From Enterobacter sp. CC120223-11 (GTDB taxonomy: Bacteria > Pseudomonadota > Gammaproteobacteria > Enterobacterales > Enterobacteriaceae), in NCBI RefSeq assembly GCF_900215375.1, contig NZ_OBEF01000005.1, forward strand, positions 124,001-188,000: a stretch of 64,000 bases of DNA, read 5' to 3'. The translations under genes were made by a program, and so were the position numbers. Shown here in pieces: positions 7,758 to 16,083 of the stretch; position 1 is the first letter of the stretch; every line of letters starts with the position of its first letter. The notes beneath the pieces are model-generated. The model saw nothing but the letters and a program-made list of their open reading frames with translations. It made no database searches and was not told where the DNA came from.

Positions 7758-8228
7758 TCAGAGCCCCAGCGCGCTAAGGCCGGGATGATCGTCCGGACGG
7801 CGGCCCTGTGGCCAGTGGAACAGGCGATCGTCTTCCTGAATAGAAATATCGTTGATACAGGCGTAGCGCTTACTCATCAGGCCGTTGTCGTCAAACGACC
7901 AGTTTTCATTGCCGTATGAGCGGAACCAGTTGCCGTCTTCGTCGTGCCATTCGTAGGCAAAACGCACAGCGATGTGGTTGTCAGTATAGGCCCACAGCTC
8001 TTTGATCAGGCGATACTCCAGCTCCTTGCGCCATTTTCTGTCGAGGAACTCGACAATGGCGTCGCGGCCATCAATAAACTCACTGCGGTTACGCCAGCTG
8101 CTGTCCGGCGTATAGGCCAGCGAGACTTTTTCCGGGTTGCGGCTGTTCCAGCCGTCTTCGGCGGCGCGAACCTTCTGGATGGCAGACTCAAGGGTAAACG
8201 GGGGAAGAGGCGGGCGTTGATCGGTCAT
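7758..8228 (-). CDS. NTF2-like (SnoaL fold) DUF1348-type protein
   Basis: 156-aa small cytosolic protein of the nuclear-transport-factor-2-like superfamily. It begins [11 protein letters not shown] at 8228; an in-frame upstream start lacks support. The pattern [26 protein letters not shown], then [19 protein letters not shown] and [23 protein letters not shown], matches proteins annotated as nuclear transport factor 2 family or DUF1348. These often bind small hydrophobic ligands or have isomerase or dehydratase activity, but no function is established here. It is a single-gene unit between the MFS pump and the serine hydrolase. Confidence 0.75.
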   Translation of the reverse strand: MTDQRPPLPPFTLESAIQKVRAAEDGWNSRNPEKVSLAYTPDSSWRNRSEFIDGRDAIVEFLDRKWRKELEYRLIKELWAYTDNHIAVRFAYEWHDEDGNWFRSYGNENWSFDDNGLMSKRYACINDISIQEDDRLFHWPQGRRPDDHPGLSALGL

Positions 8229-8272
8229 GATGGATCTCCGGCGAATTCGGTCCACTCATCCTGGCACAACCG

Positions 8273-8307
8273 CAAAAAAACGAAACCGGGAAGATGAAAC
8301 TTCCCGG
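8273..8307 (-). terminator. Intrinsic terminator of the MFS pump gene
   Basis: On the minus strand CCGGGAAG-TTTCAT-CTTCCCGG is followed by TTTCGTTTTTTT, a standard intrinsic terminator 8 bp after the stop codon at 8315. Confidence 0.85.
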
Positions 8308-8314
8308 CGGCGAG

Positions 8315-9814
8315 TTAGTGATGCGATTTCTTCAACGGCGACTCCCGCAGGAACCACGACAGCACGAACGCCAGCACCATAATGCAGGCGGCCATCAGGA
8401 AGGCGGCGTGAATGGCCGCGCCGAAGGCACCCAGATAATCGGCGCGAATGGCGTCCGGCAGCTGATGGACGGCCACCGGGTTCATGCCGCGCGGTATTTC
8501 TGCGCCCTCGGGCAGGAGCGTGGAAAGGTTCGACTGCAAAACGTGGGTGAAGACTGCGCCAAACAGCGCCACGCCGATGGAGCCGCCAATCGAGCGGAAC
8601 AGCGTCACGCCGGAGGTCGCCACGCCATACAGATTCGGCGCGACGGAGTTCTGCACCGCCAACACCAGCACCTGCATAACCAGCCCAAGCCCCATGCCGA
8701 GCACGCCGGTGAACAGATACAGATGCCACGTCGGTGAGGTAATGGTGATGCGGGTCAGCAGCACCATGCCGCAGAAACCAAGCAGCGTGCCGAGGATCGG
8801 GAACAGGCGATATTTCCCCGTGTGGCTGATGATACGCCCGCTGATAATCGACGTGACCAGCAGGCCGCCCATCAGTGGGATCAGCTGTAGCCCGGCTTCG
8901 GTCGGCGTGGCGTCTTTCACCACCTGCAGATAGAGCGGCAGGAAGGTCACAGAGCCAAACAGCGACATGCCGATGATAAAACCAATCAGGCTGCACAGCA
9001 GAAAGCTGCGGTCGCGGAACAGCGAGAGCGGGATGATCGGCTCATAGGCAAGGCGCTCCTCATAGATAAACCCGGCGATGCCCACCAGGCCGAAGGCCAG
9101 AATGCACCACAGCTGCGGGTCGCTCCACTCACGCACCGTGCCGCCTTCGGTGGTAAACAGCGTGATGCACAGCAGTGCCATGCTGAGGTAAAGCGCGCCG
9201 AGCCAGTCAATCTGATGCGCACTGCGCTTGTTGGTGCTGTGGAACACGGCCCCGATGACCAACAGCGCAAACAGGCCGAGCGGCAGGTTGATGTAGAAGA
9301 TCCAGCGCCAGGAGGTGTGCTGCACGATAAAACCGCCGATGAGCGGACCGATGACCGTCGCCAGGCCAAACACGCCGCCGAACAGCCCCTGATAGCGTCC
9401 GCGTTCGGCAGGCGGGATCACGTCCGCCACAGCCGCCATGCTGATCACCATCAAGCCGCCGCCGCCCAGGCCTTGCAGCGCACGCATCAGTACCAGCTGC
9501 GTCATGTTCTGCGCCAGCCCGCACAACGCGGAGCCCGCCAGGAACAGCACTATGGCGATTTGCAGCACCCGCTTGCGACCAAACAGATCGCCGAATTTGC
9601 CGTACAGCGGCACCACGATGGTGGAGGTCAGAATGTAGGCCGTAACCACCCAGGACAGCTTATCGAGGCCGCCGAGTTCGCCAACAATCGTCGGCAGCGC
9701 TGTCGAGACAATGGTCTGATCCAGCGCCGAAAGCAGCATCACCAGCAGCAGCGCGCTGAACAGCAGGCGAATGGACTTCACGCCGGTGGCCGGAACGTGC
9801 TCAGATTGAGTCAT
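8315..9814 (-). CDS. MFS drug:H+ antiporter, DHA2 (14-TM) family
   Basis: 499-aa inner-membrane exporter. The first helix contains [13 protein letters not shown], the D1 signature of 14-helix DHA2 exporters. [14 protein letters not shown] is the loop 2-3 motif A, and [31 protein letters not shown] carries the antiporter motif C and its downstream signature. I chose the ATG at 9814 (MTQSEHVP) because GGAG stands 8 nt upstream; an ATG at 9829 is also in frame. It is divergent from a TetR gene over a 94-bp gap containing a palindrome, the usual layout of a locally repressed efflux pump. Substrates unknown. Confidence 0.88.
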   Translation of the reverse strand: MTQSEHVPATGVKSIRLLFSALLLVMLLSALDQTIVSTALPTIVGELGGLDKLSWVVTAYILTSTIVVPLYGKFGDLFGRKRVLQIAIVLFLAGSALCGLAQNMTQLVLMRALQGLGGGGLMVISMAAVADVIPPAERGRYQGLFGGVFGLATVIGPLIGGFIVQHTSWRWIFYINLPLGLFALLVIGAVFHSTNKRSAHQIDWLGALYLSMALLCITLFTTEGGTVREWSDPQLWCILAFGLVGIAGFIYEERLAYEPIIPLSLFRDRSFLLCSLIGFIIGMSLFGSVTFLPLYLQVVKDATPTEAGLQLIPLMGGLLVTSIISGRIISHTGKYRLFPILGTLLGFCGMVLLTRITITSPTWHLYLFTGVLGMGLGLVMQVLVLAVQNSVAPNLYGVATSGVTLFRSIGGSIGVALFGAVFTHVLQSNLSTLLPEGAEIPRGMNPVAVHQLPDAIRADYLGAFGAAIHAAFLMAACIMVLAFVLSWFLRESPLKKSHH

Positions 9815-9845
9815 TGGTTGCGACTCCATAACGGGCTCACTTGAA

Positions 9846-9867
9846 ATTAATTAAATACACAATTAAT
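9846..9867. promoter_or_regulatory. Inverted-repeat operator between the MFS pump and TetR gene
   Basis: ATTAATT (9846-9852) and AATTAAT (9861-9867) are perfect 7-bp arms with an 8-bp spacer, placed between the two divergent starts. This is a plausible binding site for the TetR protein encoded at 9909. Confidence 0.55.
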
Positions 9868-9908
9868 ATTCATGTAAGTTATGAATTCGGTCAAGGGATC
9901 CTCCTCGA

Positions 9909-10565
9909 ATGTCAGCACAGAAAGACAAAGAACAATCCGATAATCCACGCCGTCCCGGTCGCCCACGTGGCAAAAAAGCCGGGGCCGACAACCGGGAACA
10001 GCTGATGGACATTGCCCTGATGCTGTTTGCACGCCAGGGGATTGCGCGAGTTTCGCTGAACGCGATTGCAAAAGAAGCGGGCGTCACCCCGGCGATGCTG
10101 CACTACTATTTCACCTCCCGCGAAGCGCTGGTCGACAGGCTGCTTGAGGAGCGTTTTATGCCGCTGCGCAACCGCATCAGCCTGGTGTTCAGCGAACATC
10201 CTGGCGATCCGGTGACCTCGTTAACGCTGATGGTCAAAGTGCTGGCAGAACTCGCGGAGCAAAACGACTGGTTCGCGCCGCTGTGGATGCAGGAGATGAT
10301 TGGCGAGATGCCGATTTTGCGTCAGCACATGCACGCGCGCTTTGGCGATGACAAATACCACAAAATGCTGAGCACCATTACCGGCTGGCAGGCAAGCGGA
10401 AAACTGAATCGCGACCTGTCGCCCGAACTGCTGATCACGACATTGATAAGCCTGGTGCTGGTGCCGTTCTCCCGGCTGCGCACCGATGAGCGAATGAAGT
10501 CCGTCTCCCCCGACACCATCGTGCGCCATGCACTGGCGATAATGGGCCAGGGGATCGGCGGTTAG
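9909..10565 (+). CDS. TetR-family regulator of the divergent MFS pump
   Basis: 218-aa repressor with a charged N-terminal tail ([12 protein letters not shown]) and a TetR helix-turn-helix at about residues 30-75 ([39 protein letters not shown]). The C-terminal domain is ligand-binding and divergent. Its divergent placement from the pump gene suggests it represses that gene. The stop codon overlaps the stop of the convergent acetyltransferase (TTAG at 10562-10565), so the two transcripts collide end to end. Confidence 0.85.
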   Translation: MSAQKDKEQSDNPRRPGRPRGKKAGADNREQLMDIALMLFARQGIARVSLNAIAKEAGVTPAMLHYYFTSREALVDRLLEERFMPLRNRISLVFSEHPGDPVTSLTLMVKVLAELAEQNDWFAPLWMQEMIGEMPILRQHMHARFGDDKYHKMLSTITGWQASGKLNRDLSPELLITTLISLVLVPFSRLRTDERMKSVSPDTIVRHALAIMGQGIGG

Positions 10566-10978
10566 AGCGATTTGGTCAGGTAGTGGCGCTGCATGCCCGG
10601 GTACGGGAAGTCCTGAATGCTGTTGTGCAGGGTGAAGCCGCATTTCTGGTAGAACGGCAGCGCCTGGAAGCTGGCGGTATCAACCAGCATATGGCGGCAG
10701 CCCCATTCGCGAATGCGCGCCTCGGCGGTGCGGATAAGCTCGCTGCCAAGCCCGGTGCCACGCGTTTTTTCGCTGACCCACAGAAAATCAATGCACAGCC
10801 AGTCGCCTTTGCGTTTGCCAATCAGCCCGCCGGTCATCACGCCGTTTTCGTCGCGGGCATAGACGCCGAGGCTGTACCAGTCGCTGATATCAATAAACTG
10901 ACGATTAAAAGCGCGCAGTCCGTCTAATAATTCTTCCTGATCTTCAGCAGTAATATTTTCCGTCACCTCTATTTTCAT
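10562..10978 (-). CDS. GNAT-family N-acetyltransferase
   Basis: 138-aa acetyl-CoA-dependent acetyltransferase. The start at 10978 ([21 protein letters not shown]) is the better of two in-frame starts. Motif A reads [15 protein letters not shown] (R-x-x-G-x-G/A loop binding acetyl-CoA), and [13 protein letters not shown] is the C-terminal motif B. This arrangement is common in small enterobacterial GNAT enzymes annotated as YhhY- or PhnO-like, but the substrate is unknown. It is convergent with the TetR gene, with overlapping stop codons. Confidence 0.82.
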   Translation of the reverse strand: MKIEVTENITAEDQEELLDGLRAFNRQFIDISDWYSLGVYARDENGVMTGGLIGKRKGDWLCIDFLWVSEKTRGTGLGSELIRTAEARIREWGCRHMLVDTASFQALPFYQKCGFTLHNSIQDFPYPGMQRHYLTKSL

Positions 10979-11070
10979 CGCCCGTCTCCGCGTTAATTTC
11001 ACAAAAAATCCTCATTCTCTTCATTATTTATTGGCTGAAATGACTTCTCAATAAGTAATTAAAAAAACAC

Positions 11071-11098
11071 TTCCGAAAAGATTGTCTGCTCGTATAAT
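11071..11098 (+). promoter_or_regulatory. Promoter of the eefR-type regulator
   Basis: A perfect TATAAT -10 hexamer (11093-11098) with a weak -35 (TTCCGA, 11071-11076, 16-bp spacer) lies just upstream of the 18-bp palindrome and 52 bp before the TetR start. Confidence 0.6.
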
Positions 11099-11107
11099 GA
11101 GCCGAAA

Positions 11108-11125
11108 TGAGAACGATCGTTCTCA
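11108..11125. promoter_or_regulatory. Perfect 18-bp palindromic operator upstream of the eefR-type gene
   Basis: TGAGAACGATCGTTCTCA is fully self-complementary. It starts 10 bp after the -10 box, so a bound repressor would cover the transcription start region. This is the expected site for autorepression by the TetR protein at 11150. Confidence 0.75.
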
Positions 11126-11149
11126 CTAATAAATGTACGGAGATTCGCC

Positions 11150-11719
11150 ATGAGCAGCAAACTCGAAGCCCGGCAGAAAGCACGCCAGGACGAAATCATC
11201 ACCGCCGCCCGACGCTGTTTTCGCTCCCACGGTTTTCACGCTGCCAGCATGTCGCAGATTGCCGCCGAGGCGAAGCTCAGCGTCGGGCAAATCTACCGTT
11301 ATTTCAGTAACAAAGACGCGATTATCGAAGAGATGATCCGCCGAATTATCGACAACCGCATCGCCGAAATGTCGGGCAAAGCGCAGGTGGACGCCATCCC
11401 GCAGATCCTGGCCTGGCGCGTCACGCTGAGCGAAGACGACGACGCGCTGATGCTGGAGATGTCGGCAGAAGCCACGCGCAACCCGCAAGTGGCGGCGATG
11501 CTGGCCCAGGCCGATGCGCGCATGTTTGAGAACGCCTGCGCCAATGTGAAACGCGACTGCCCACACCTCAGTGATGAACGTATCCGCTGCTGCGTGGAAG
11601 TGGTCGCGGTGATGATGGAAGGCACCTTTTACCGCCGCTTAACGCCGCAAAAAGTGCCGCCGGAACAGCTGGAGAAACTCTATCGGGAAATTACCACGAT
11701 GCTCTTTACCGCCAGGTAA
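11150..11719 (+). CDS. TetR/AcrR-type repressor beside the RND pump (EefR-like)
   Basis: 189-aa TetR-family protein. The helix-turn-helix lies in residues 10-58 (EIITAARRCFRSHGFHAASMSQIAAEAKLSVGQIYRYFSNKDAI). The ligand-binding domain carries several cysteines (DCPHLSDERIRCCVEV). It lies 135 bp upstream of the efflux operon on the same strand, separated from it by a weak terminator, and has a perfect palindrome in its own promoter. Regulation of the downstream pump is the likely role, but no second copy of the palindrome was seen directly before the pump genes. Confidence 0.8.
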   Translation: MSSKLEARQKARQDEIITAARRCFRSHGFHAASMSQIAAEAKLSVGQIYRYFSNKDAIIEEMIRRIIDNRIAEMSGKAQVDAIPQILAWRVTLSEDDDALMLEMSAEATRNPQVAAMLAQADARMFENACANVKRDCPHLSDERIRCCVEVVAVMMEGTFYRRLTPQKVPPEQLEKLYREITTMLFTAR

Positions 11720-11739
11720 TTAATTCCACCAACTAATCA

Positions 11740-11763
11740 GGGAAATAAGTATTTCCCTTTTTA
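11740..11763 (+). terminator. Intrinsic terminator between the TetR gene and the efflux operon
   Basis: GGGAAAT-AAGT-ATTTCCC followed by six T residues. The stem has seven pairs, only three of them GC, so it may be leaky. Confidence 0.65.
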
Positions 11764-11854
11764 CCATTTCCGCAAAAACGGAGATGCAGGTTCACTCGCC
11801 TTTTTTTCCTGTTACCTCATTAACGGGAAGGGCCTCGATCACCCTGGAAAAATG

Positions 11855-12976
11855 ATGAAAAGATTAACAACGTCACTTGCGGCACTTTTTCTTCTGAGCG
11901 GCTGCGACAATTCGCCGGGCGGGATGCCGCCGCAAACCACGCCGGAAGTGGGCGTCGTCACATTAAAAAGCCAGCCCGTTTCCGTCGTCAGCGACCTGAC
12001 CGGGCGCACTACCGCCGCGTTAAGTGCCGAAGTGCGTCCACAGGTCGGCGGCATTATTGAGAAACGGCTTTTTAATGAAGGCGATACGGTGAAGGCCGGG
12101 CAGGCGCTGTATCAGATTGACGCCTCGAGCTACCGTGCGGCGTACAACGAAGCCGCCGCCGCGCTGAAGCAGGCGCAGGCGCTGGTCACCGCCGATTGCC
12201 AGAAAGCGAAGCGTTACGCGCAGCTCGTGAAGGACAACGGCGTGTCGCGCCAGGACGCCGAAGATGCCCGCTCCACCTGCGAGCAGGACACAGCCAGCGT
12301 GGCATCGAAAAATGCCGCCCTCGACAGCGCCCGCATCAATCTCAACTGGACCACGGTTGCCGCACCGATTGCCGGGCGGATTGGCATTTCGTCGGTCACG
12401 CCCGGCGCGCTGGTGACGGCGCAGCAGGACACCGCCCTGGCGACCATTCGCGGGCTGGATGAAATGTATGTCGATCTCACCCGTTCGAGCGTCGATTTGC
12501 TGCGATTACGTAAACAATCGCTGGCAACGAACAGTGAAACGCTGAGCGTCACGCTGACCCTGGAAGACGGCAGCACCTATGCGGAAAAAGGGCATCTGGC
12601 GCTGACGGAAGTGGCGGTGGATGAATCTACGGGCTCGGTCACGCTCCGCGCCGTTTTTTCCAACCCGCATCAACAGCTGCTGCCGGGTATGTTTGTCCGC
12701 GCGCGAATTGATGAAGGCGTGATGAATGACGCGATCCTGGCGCCGCAGCAGGGCGTGACCCGCGATGTGAAGGGTAACGCCACGGCGCTGGTTGTGGGCA
12801 CGGACCACAAAGTTGCCCAGCGCACGCTGGAAACGGGCGAAACCTACGGCGACAAATGGCTTGTGCTGAGCGGCCTGAAGGCGGGCGATGAGCTTATCGT
12901 CGAAGGCACCGACAAAGTGACCGTCGGCCAGGTGGTGAAGGCCGATGAAGTCAGCCTGAGTGGAGGGAAAGCCTGA
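11855..12976 (+). CDS. eefA: RND efflux periplasmic adaptor (membrane fusion protein), EefA type
   Basis: 373-aa periplasmic adaptor. The lipoprotein signal MKRLTTSLAALFLLSGC has its lipid cysteine followed by Asp, predicting inner-membrane anchoring. The order is lipoyl half-motif (SAEVRPQVGGIIEKRLFNEGDTVKAGQALYQID), alpha-helical hairpin with coiled-coil potential (AYNEAAAALKQAQAL...), second lipoyl half (TTVAAPIAGRIGISSVTPGALV), beta-barrel and membrane-proximal domains. The ATG at 11855 was preferred over 11852 for its spacing from GGA. The stop overlaps the next start by 1 nt (TGATG). The order adaptor-pump-outer-membrane factor recalls eefABC of Enterobacter/Klebsiella; AcrA-like paralogs are the alternative. 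Confidence 0.75.
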   Translation: MKRLTTSLAALFLLSGCDNSPGGMPPQTTPEVGVVTLKSQPVSVVSDLTGRTTAALSAEVRPQVGGIIEKRLFNEGDTVKAGQALYQIDASSYRAAYNEAAAALKQAQALVTADCQKAKRYAQLVKDNGVSRQDAEDARSTCEQDTASVASKNAALDSARINLNWTTVAAPIAGRIGISSVTPGALVTAQQDTALATIRGLDEMYVDLTRSSVDLLRLRKQSLATNSETLSVTLTLEDGSTYAEKGHLALTEVAVDESTGSVTLRAVFSNPHQQLLPGMFVRARIDEGVMNDAILAPQQGVTRDVKGNATALVVGTDHKVAQRTLETGETYGDKWLVLSGLKAGDELIVEGTDKVTVGQVVKADEVSLSGGKA

Positions 12977-15900
12977 TGTTCTCCCGCTTCTTCGTGCGTC
13001 GCCCGGTGTTCGCCTGGGTGATTGCCATTCTGATCATGCTCGCCGGGGCGCTGGCCATCCGCACCCTGCCCGTCGCGCAGTACCCTGACGTTGCGCCGCC
13101 GTCGGTAAAAATTAACGCCACTTACACCGGAGCCTCCGCGCAGACCCTCGAAAACAGCGTGACGCAGGTGATAGAGCAGCAGCTCACCGGGCTGGATAAC
13201 CTGCTCTATTTCACTTCGACCAGCAGCTCCGACGGCTCGGTCAGCATCACGGTCACCTTCGAACAGGGCACAGACCCGGACACCGCGCAGGTCCAGGTGC
13301 AGAACAAAGTGCAGCAGGCCGAGTCCCGCCTGCCGAGCGAAGTGCAGCAGGCAGGCGTGACGGTGGAGAAATCCCAGAGCAGCTTCCTGCTGATTGCCGC
13401 GGTGTATGACACCACCGACCGGGCCAACAGCTCGGACATCGCCGACTGGCTGGTGAGCAATGTGCAGGACCCGCTGGCGCGCGTTGAAGGCGTGGGCAGC
13501 TTACAGGTGTTCGGCGCGGAATACGCCATGCGCATCTGGCTGGACCCGGCGAAGCTCGCTTCCTATTCGCTGATGCCGTCCGACGTACAGAGCGCCATTG
13601 AGGCGCAAAACGTTCAGGTTTCTGCCGGGAAAATTGGCGCGTTACCTTCGCCTGCTACGCAACAGCTGACCGCCACCGTTCGGGCGCAGTCACGTCTGCA
13701 AACCGTCGATCAGTTCAAAAATATCATCATCAAAAGCCAGTCCAGCGGCGCCGTGGTTCGCATCGGCGACGTCGCGCGGGTGGAAATGGGCAGTGAAGAT
13801 TACACCGCCACGGCGAAGCTGAACGGCCACCCGGCGGCGGGCGTGGCGGTGATGCTGGCTCCGGGGGCAAACGCACTCGATACCGCAACGCTTGTGAAGG
13901 ACAAAATCGCCGAGTTTAAGCGCTCCATGCCGCAGGGCTATGACGTCGCCTTCCCGAAAGATAGCACCGACTTCATCAAGATTTCCGTTGAGGACGTGGT
14001 GCAGACGCTGTTCGAAGCCATCATTCTGGTGGTCTGCGTGATGTATCTGTTCCTGCAAAACCTGCGCGCCACGCTGATCCCGGCGCTGGCGGTGCCGGTT
14101 GTGCTGCTCGGCACCTTTGGCGTACTGGCGCTGTTCGGCTACTCGATCAACACCCTGACGCTGTTTGCGATGGTGCTGGCGATAGGCCTGCTGGTGGATG
14201 ACGCGATCGTGGTGGTGGAGAACGTCGAGCGCATTATGCGCGACGAAGGGCTGCCCGCCCGCGAGGCCACTGAAAAATCAATGGGGGAAATCTCAGGCGC
14301 GCTGATTGCCATCGCGCTGGTGCTCTCCGCCGTGTTCCTGCCAATGGCGTTCTTCGGCGGCTCAACGGGCGTGATTTACCGCCAGTTCTCGGTGACCATC
14401 ATCTCCGCAATGGCGCTTTCCGTGGTGGTAGCGCTGACGCTCACGCCCGCATTGTGCGGCTCGATTCTGAGCCACAAGCCGCCGCACAAGAAAGGCTTTT
14501 TCGGCGCGTTTAACCGTTTTTATGGCCGCACCGAACAGGGTTATCAGCATCGTGTTCTACGCGTGCTTCGCCGTTCCGGCAGCGTGATGGCGATATACGC
14601 CGTGCTTTGCGGCGCGATGGCCCTGGCTATGTGGAAACTGCCCGGCAGCTTCCTGCCGGTAGAGGACCAGGGCGAAATCATGGTTCAGTACACGCTGCCC
14701 GCCGGGGCGACGGCGGCGCGCACCACCGACGTGCGAAATCAGGTGATTAACTGGTTCCTCACCAAAGAGAAAGCCAACACCGACGTGATTTTCACCGTCG
14801 ACGGCTTCAGCTTTAGCGGCAGCGGGCAGAACGCCGGGATGGCGTTTGTGTCGCTGAAAAACTGGTCCGAGCGTAAAGGGGATGAAAACAGCGCCCAGGC
14901 GATTGCCCTGCGGGCGACACAGCAGCTGGGCACCATCAGGGATGCCACCCTGTTTGCGATGATCCCGCCCGCCGTGGACGGCCTCGGGCAAAGCAACGGC
15001 TTCACCTTTGAGCTGCTGGCGAACGGCGCAACCGACCGCGACACGCTGCTGAAAATGCGCAATCAGCTTATCGGCGAAGCCAATCAGGACAGTGCCCTGC
15101 ACGCCGTTCGCGCCAACGATTTACCGCAAATGCCGCAGTTACAAGTGGATATCGACAGCAACAAAGCCGTGTCCCTTGGCCTCGCGCTAAGCGACGTCAC
15201 CAGCACGCTCTCCAGCGCCTGGGGCGGTACCTACGTGAATGACTTTATCGATCGCGGGCGCGTGAAAAAGGTCTACATCCAGGGCGACAGCGACTCACGC
15301 GCCGTGCCGTCCGATCTCAATAAATGGTTCGTGCGCGGCAGCGACAGCAGCATGACCCCGTTCTCCGCCTTTGCCACCACCCGCTGGGAATACGGCCCGG
15401 AAAGCCTCGTCCGCTACAACGGCTCCCCGGCGTATGAAATTCAGGGGGAGAACGCCAGCGGCTTCAGCTCCGGTACGGCGATGGCAAAAATGGAAGCGCT
15501 GGCGAACAAGCTGCCGTCCGGCACCACCTGGGCCTGGAGTGGCTTGTCGCTTCAGGAAAAACTCGCCAGCGGCCAGGCCATGGCGCTGTATGCGGTGTCG
15601 ATCCTGGTGGTCTTCCTCTGCCTTGCGGCTCTCTATGAAAGCTGGTCTGTACCGTTCTCGGTCATTCTGGTCATCCCGCTTGGCCTGCTTGGTGCGGCGC
15701 TTGCCGCGTGGACGCGGGGCCTGAGTAATGACGTCTACTTCCAGGTGGCGCTGCTGACCACCATTGGCCTGTCTTCAAAGAACGCCATTCTGATTGTGGA
15801 GTTTGCCGAAGCGGCGCTGGATGACGGCTATTCCCTCAGCCGCGCGGCGCTGCGTGCCGCACAAACGCGTTTGCGCCCGATCATTATGACCTCACTGGCG

Positions 15901-16083
15901 TTTATCGCCGGGGTCACGCCGCTCGCCGTCGCAACCGGGGCCGGGGCCAACAGCCGCGTCGCCATCGGGACCGGCATTATCGGCGGCACGCTGACCGCCA
16001 CGCTGCTGGCCATTTTCTTCGTGCCGCTGTTTTTCGTGCTGGTGAAACGCCTGTTCACCCGCCATCGTTCGAATCAGGAGTAA
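12976..16083 (+). CDS. eefB: RND (HAE1) multidrug efflux pump subunit, EefB type
   Basis: 1035-aa inner-membrane proton antiporter of the AcrB family, normal length. It begins MFSRFFVRRPVFAWVIAI as AcrB homologs do. The proton-relay residues are present: the Asp-Asp pair in LLVDDAIVVVENVER (residues 408-409) in TM4 and Lys935 in GLSSKNAILIVEFAE in TM10. Two large periplasmic loops follow TM1 and TM7. No frameshift or stop interrupts it. It is tightly coupled to the adaptor before it (1-nt overlap) and abuts the outer-membrane factor after it. Substrate range cannot be read from sequence. The eef name is my best match; acrB or acrF paralogs are alternatives. Confidence 0.8.
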   Translation: MFSRFFVRRPVFAWVIAILIMLAGALAIRTLPVAQYPDVAPPSVKINATYTGASAQTLENSVTQVIEQQLTGLDNLLYFTSTSSSDGSVSITVTFEQGTDPDTAQVQVQNKVQQAESRLPSEVQQAGVTVEKSQSSFLLIAAVYDTTDRANSSDIADWLVSNVQDPLARVEGVGSLQVFGAEYAMRIWLDPAKLASYSLMPSDVQSAIEAQNVQVSAGKIGALPSPATQQLTATVRAQSRLQTVDQFKNIIIKSQSSGAVVRIGDVARVEMGSEDYTATAKLNGHPAAGVAVMLAPGANALDTATLVKDKIAEFKRSMPQGYDVAFPKDSTDFIKISVEDVVQTLFEAIILVVCVMYLFLQNLRATLIPALAVPVVLLGTFGVLALFGYSINTLTLFAMVLAIGLLVDDAIVVVENVERIMRDEGLPAREATEKSMGEISGALIAIALVLSAVFLPMAFFGGSTGVIYRQFSVTIISAMALSVVVALTLTPALCGSILSHKPPHKKGFFGAFNRFYGRTEQGYQHRVLRVLRRSGSVMAIYAVLCGAMALAMWKLPGSFLPVEDQGEIMVQYTLPAGATAARTTDVRNQVINWFLTKEKANTDVIFTVDGFSFSGSGQNAGMAFVSLKNWSERKGDENSAQAIALRATQQLGTIRDATLFAMIPPAVDGLGQSNGFTFELLANGATDRDTLLKMRNQLIGEANQDSALHAVRANDLPQMPQLQVDIDSNKAVSLGLALSDVTSTLSSAWGGTYVNDFIDRGRVKKVYIQGDSDSRAVPSDLNKWFVRGSDSSMTPFSAFATTRWEYGPESLVRYNGSPAYEIQGENASGFSSGTAMAKMEALANKLPSGTTWAWSGLSLQEKLASGQAMALYAVSILVVFLCLAALYESWSVPFSVILVIPLGLLGAALAAWTRGLSNDVYFQVALLTTIGLSSKNAILIVEFAEAALDDGYSLSRAALRAAQTRLRPIIMTSLAFIAGVTPLAVATGAGANSRVAIGTGIIGGTLTATLLAIFFVPLFFVLVKRLFTRHRSNQE

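Noticed and set aside
8315-9814. SmvA (methyl viologen/biocide pump) identity for the MFS gene
   Set aside because: Fold and TetR neighbour fit, but the N-terminal sequence does not resemble SmvA as I remember it; only DHA2 family membership is supported.
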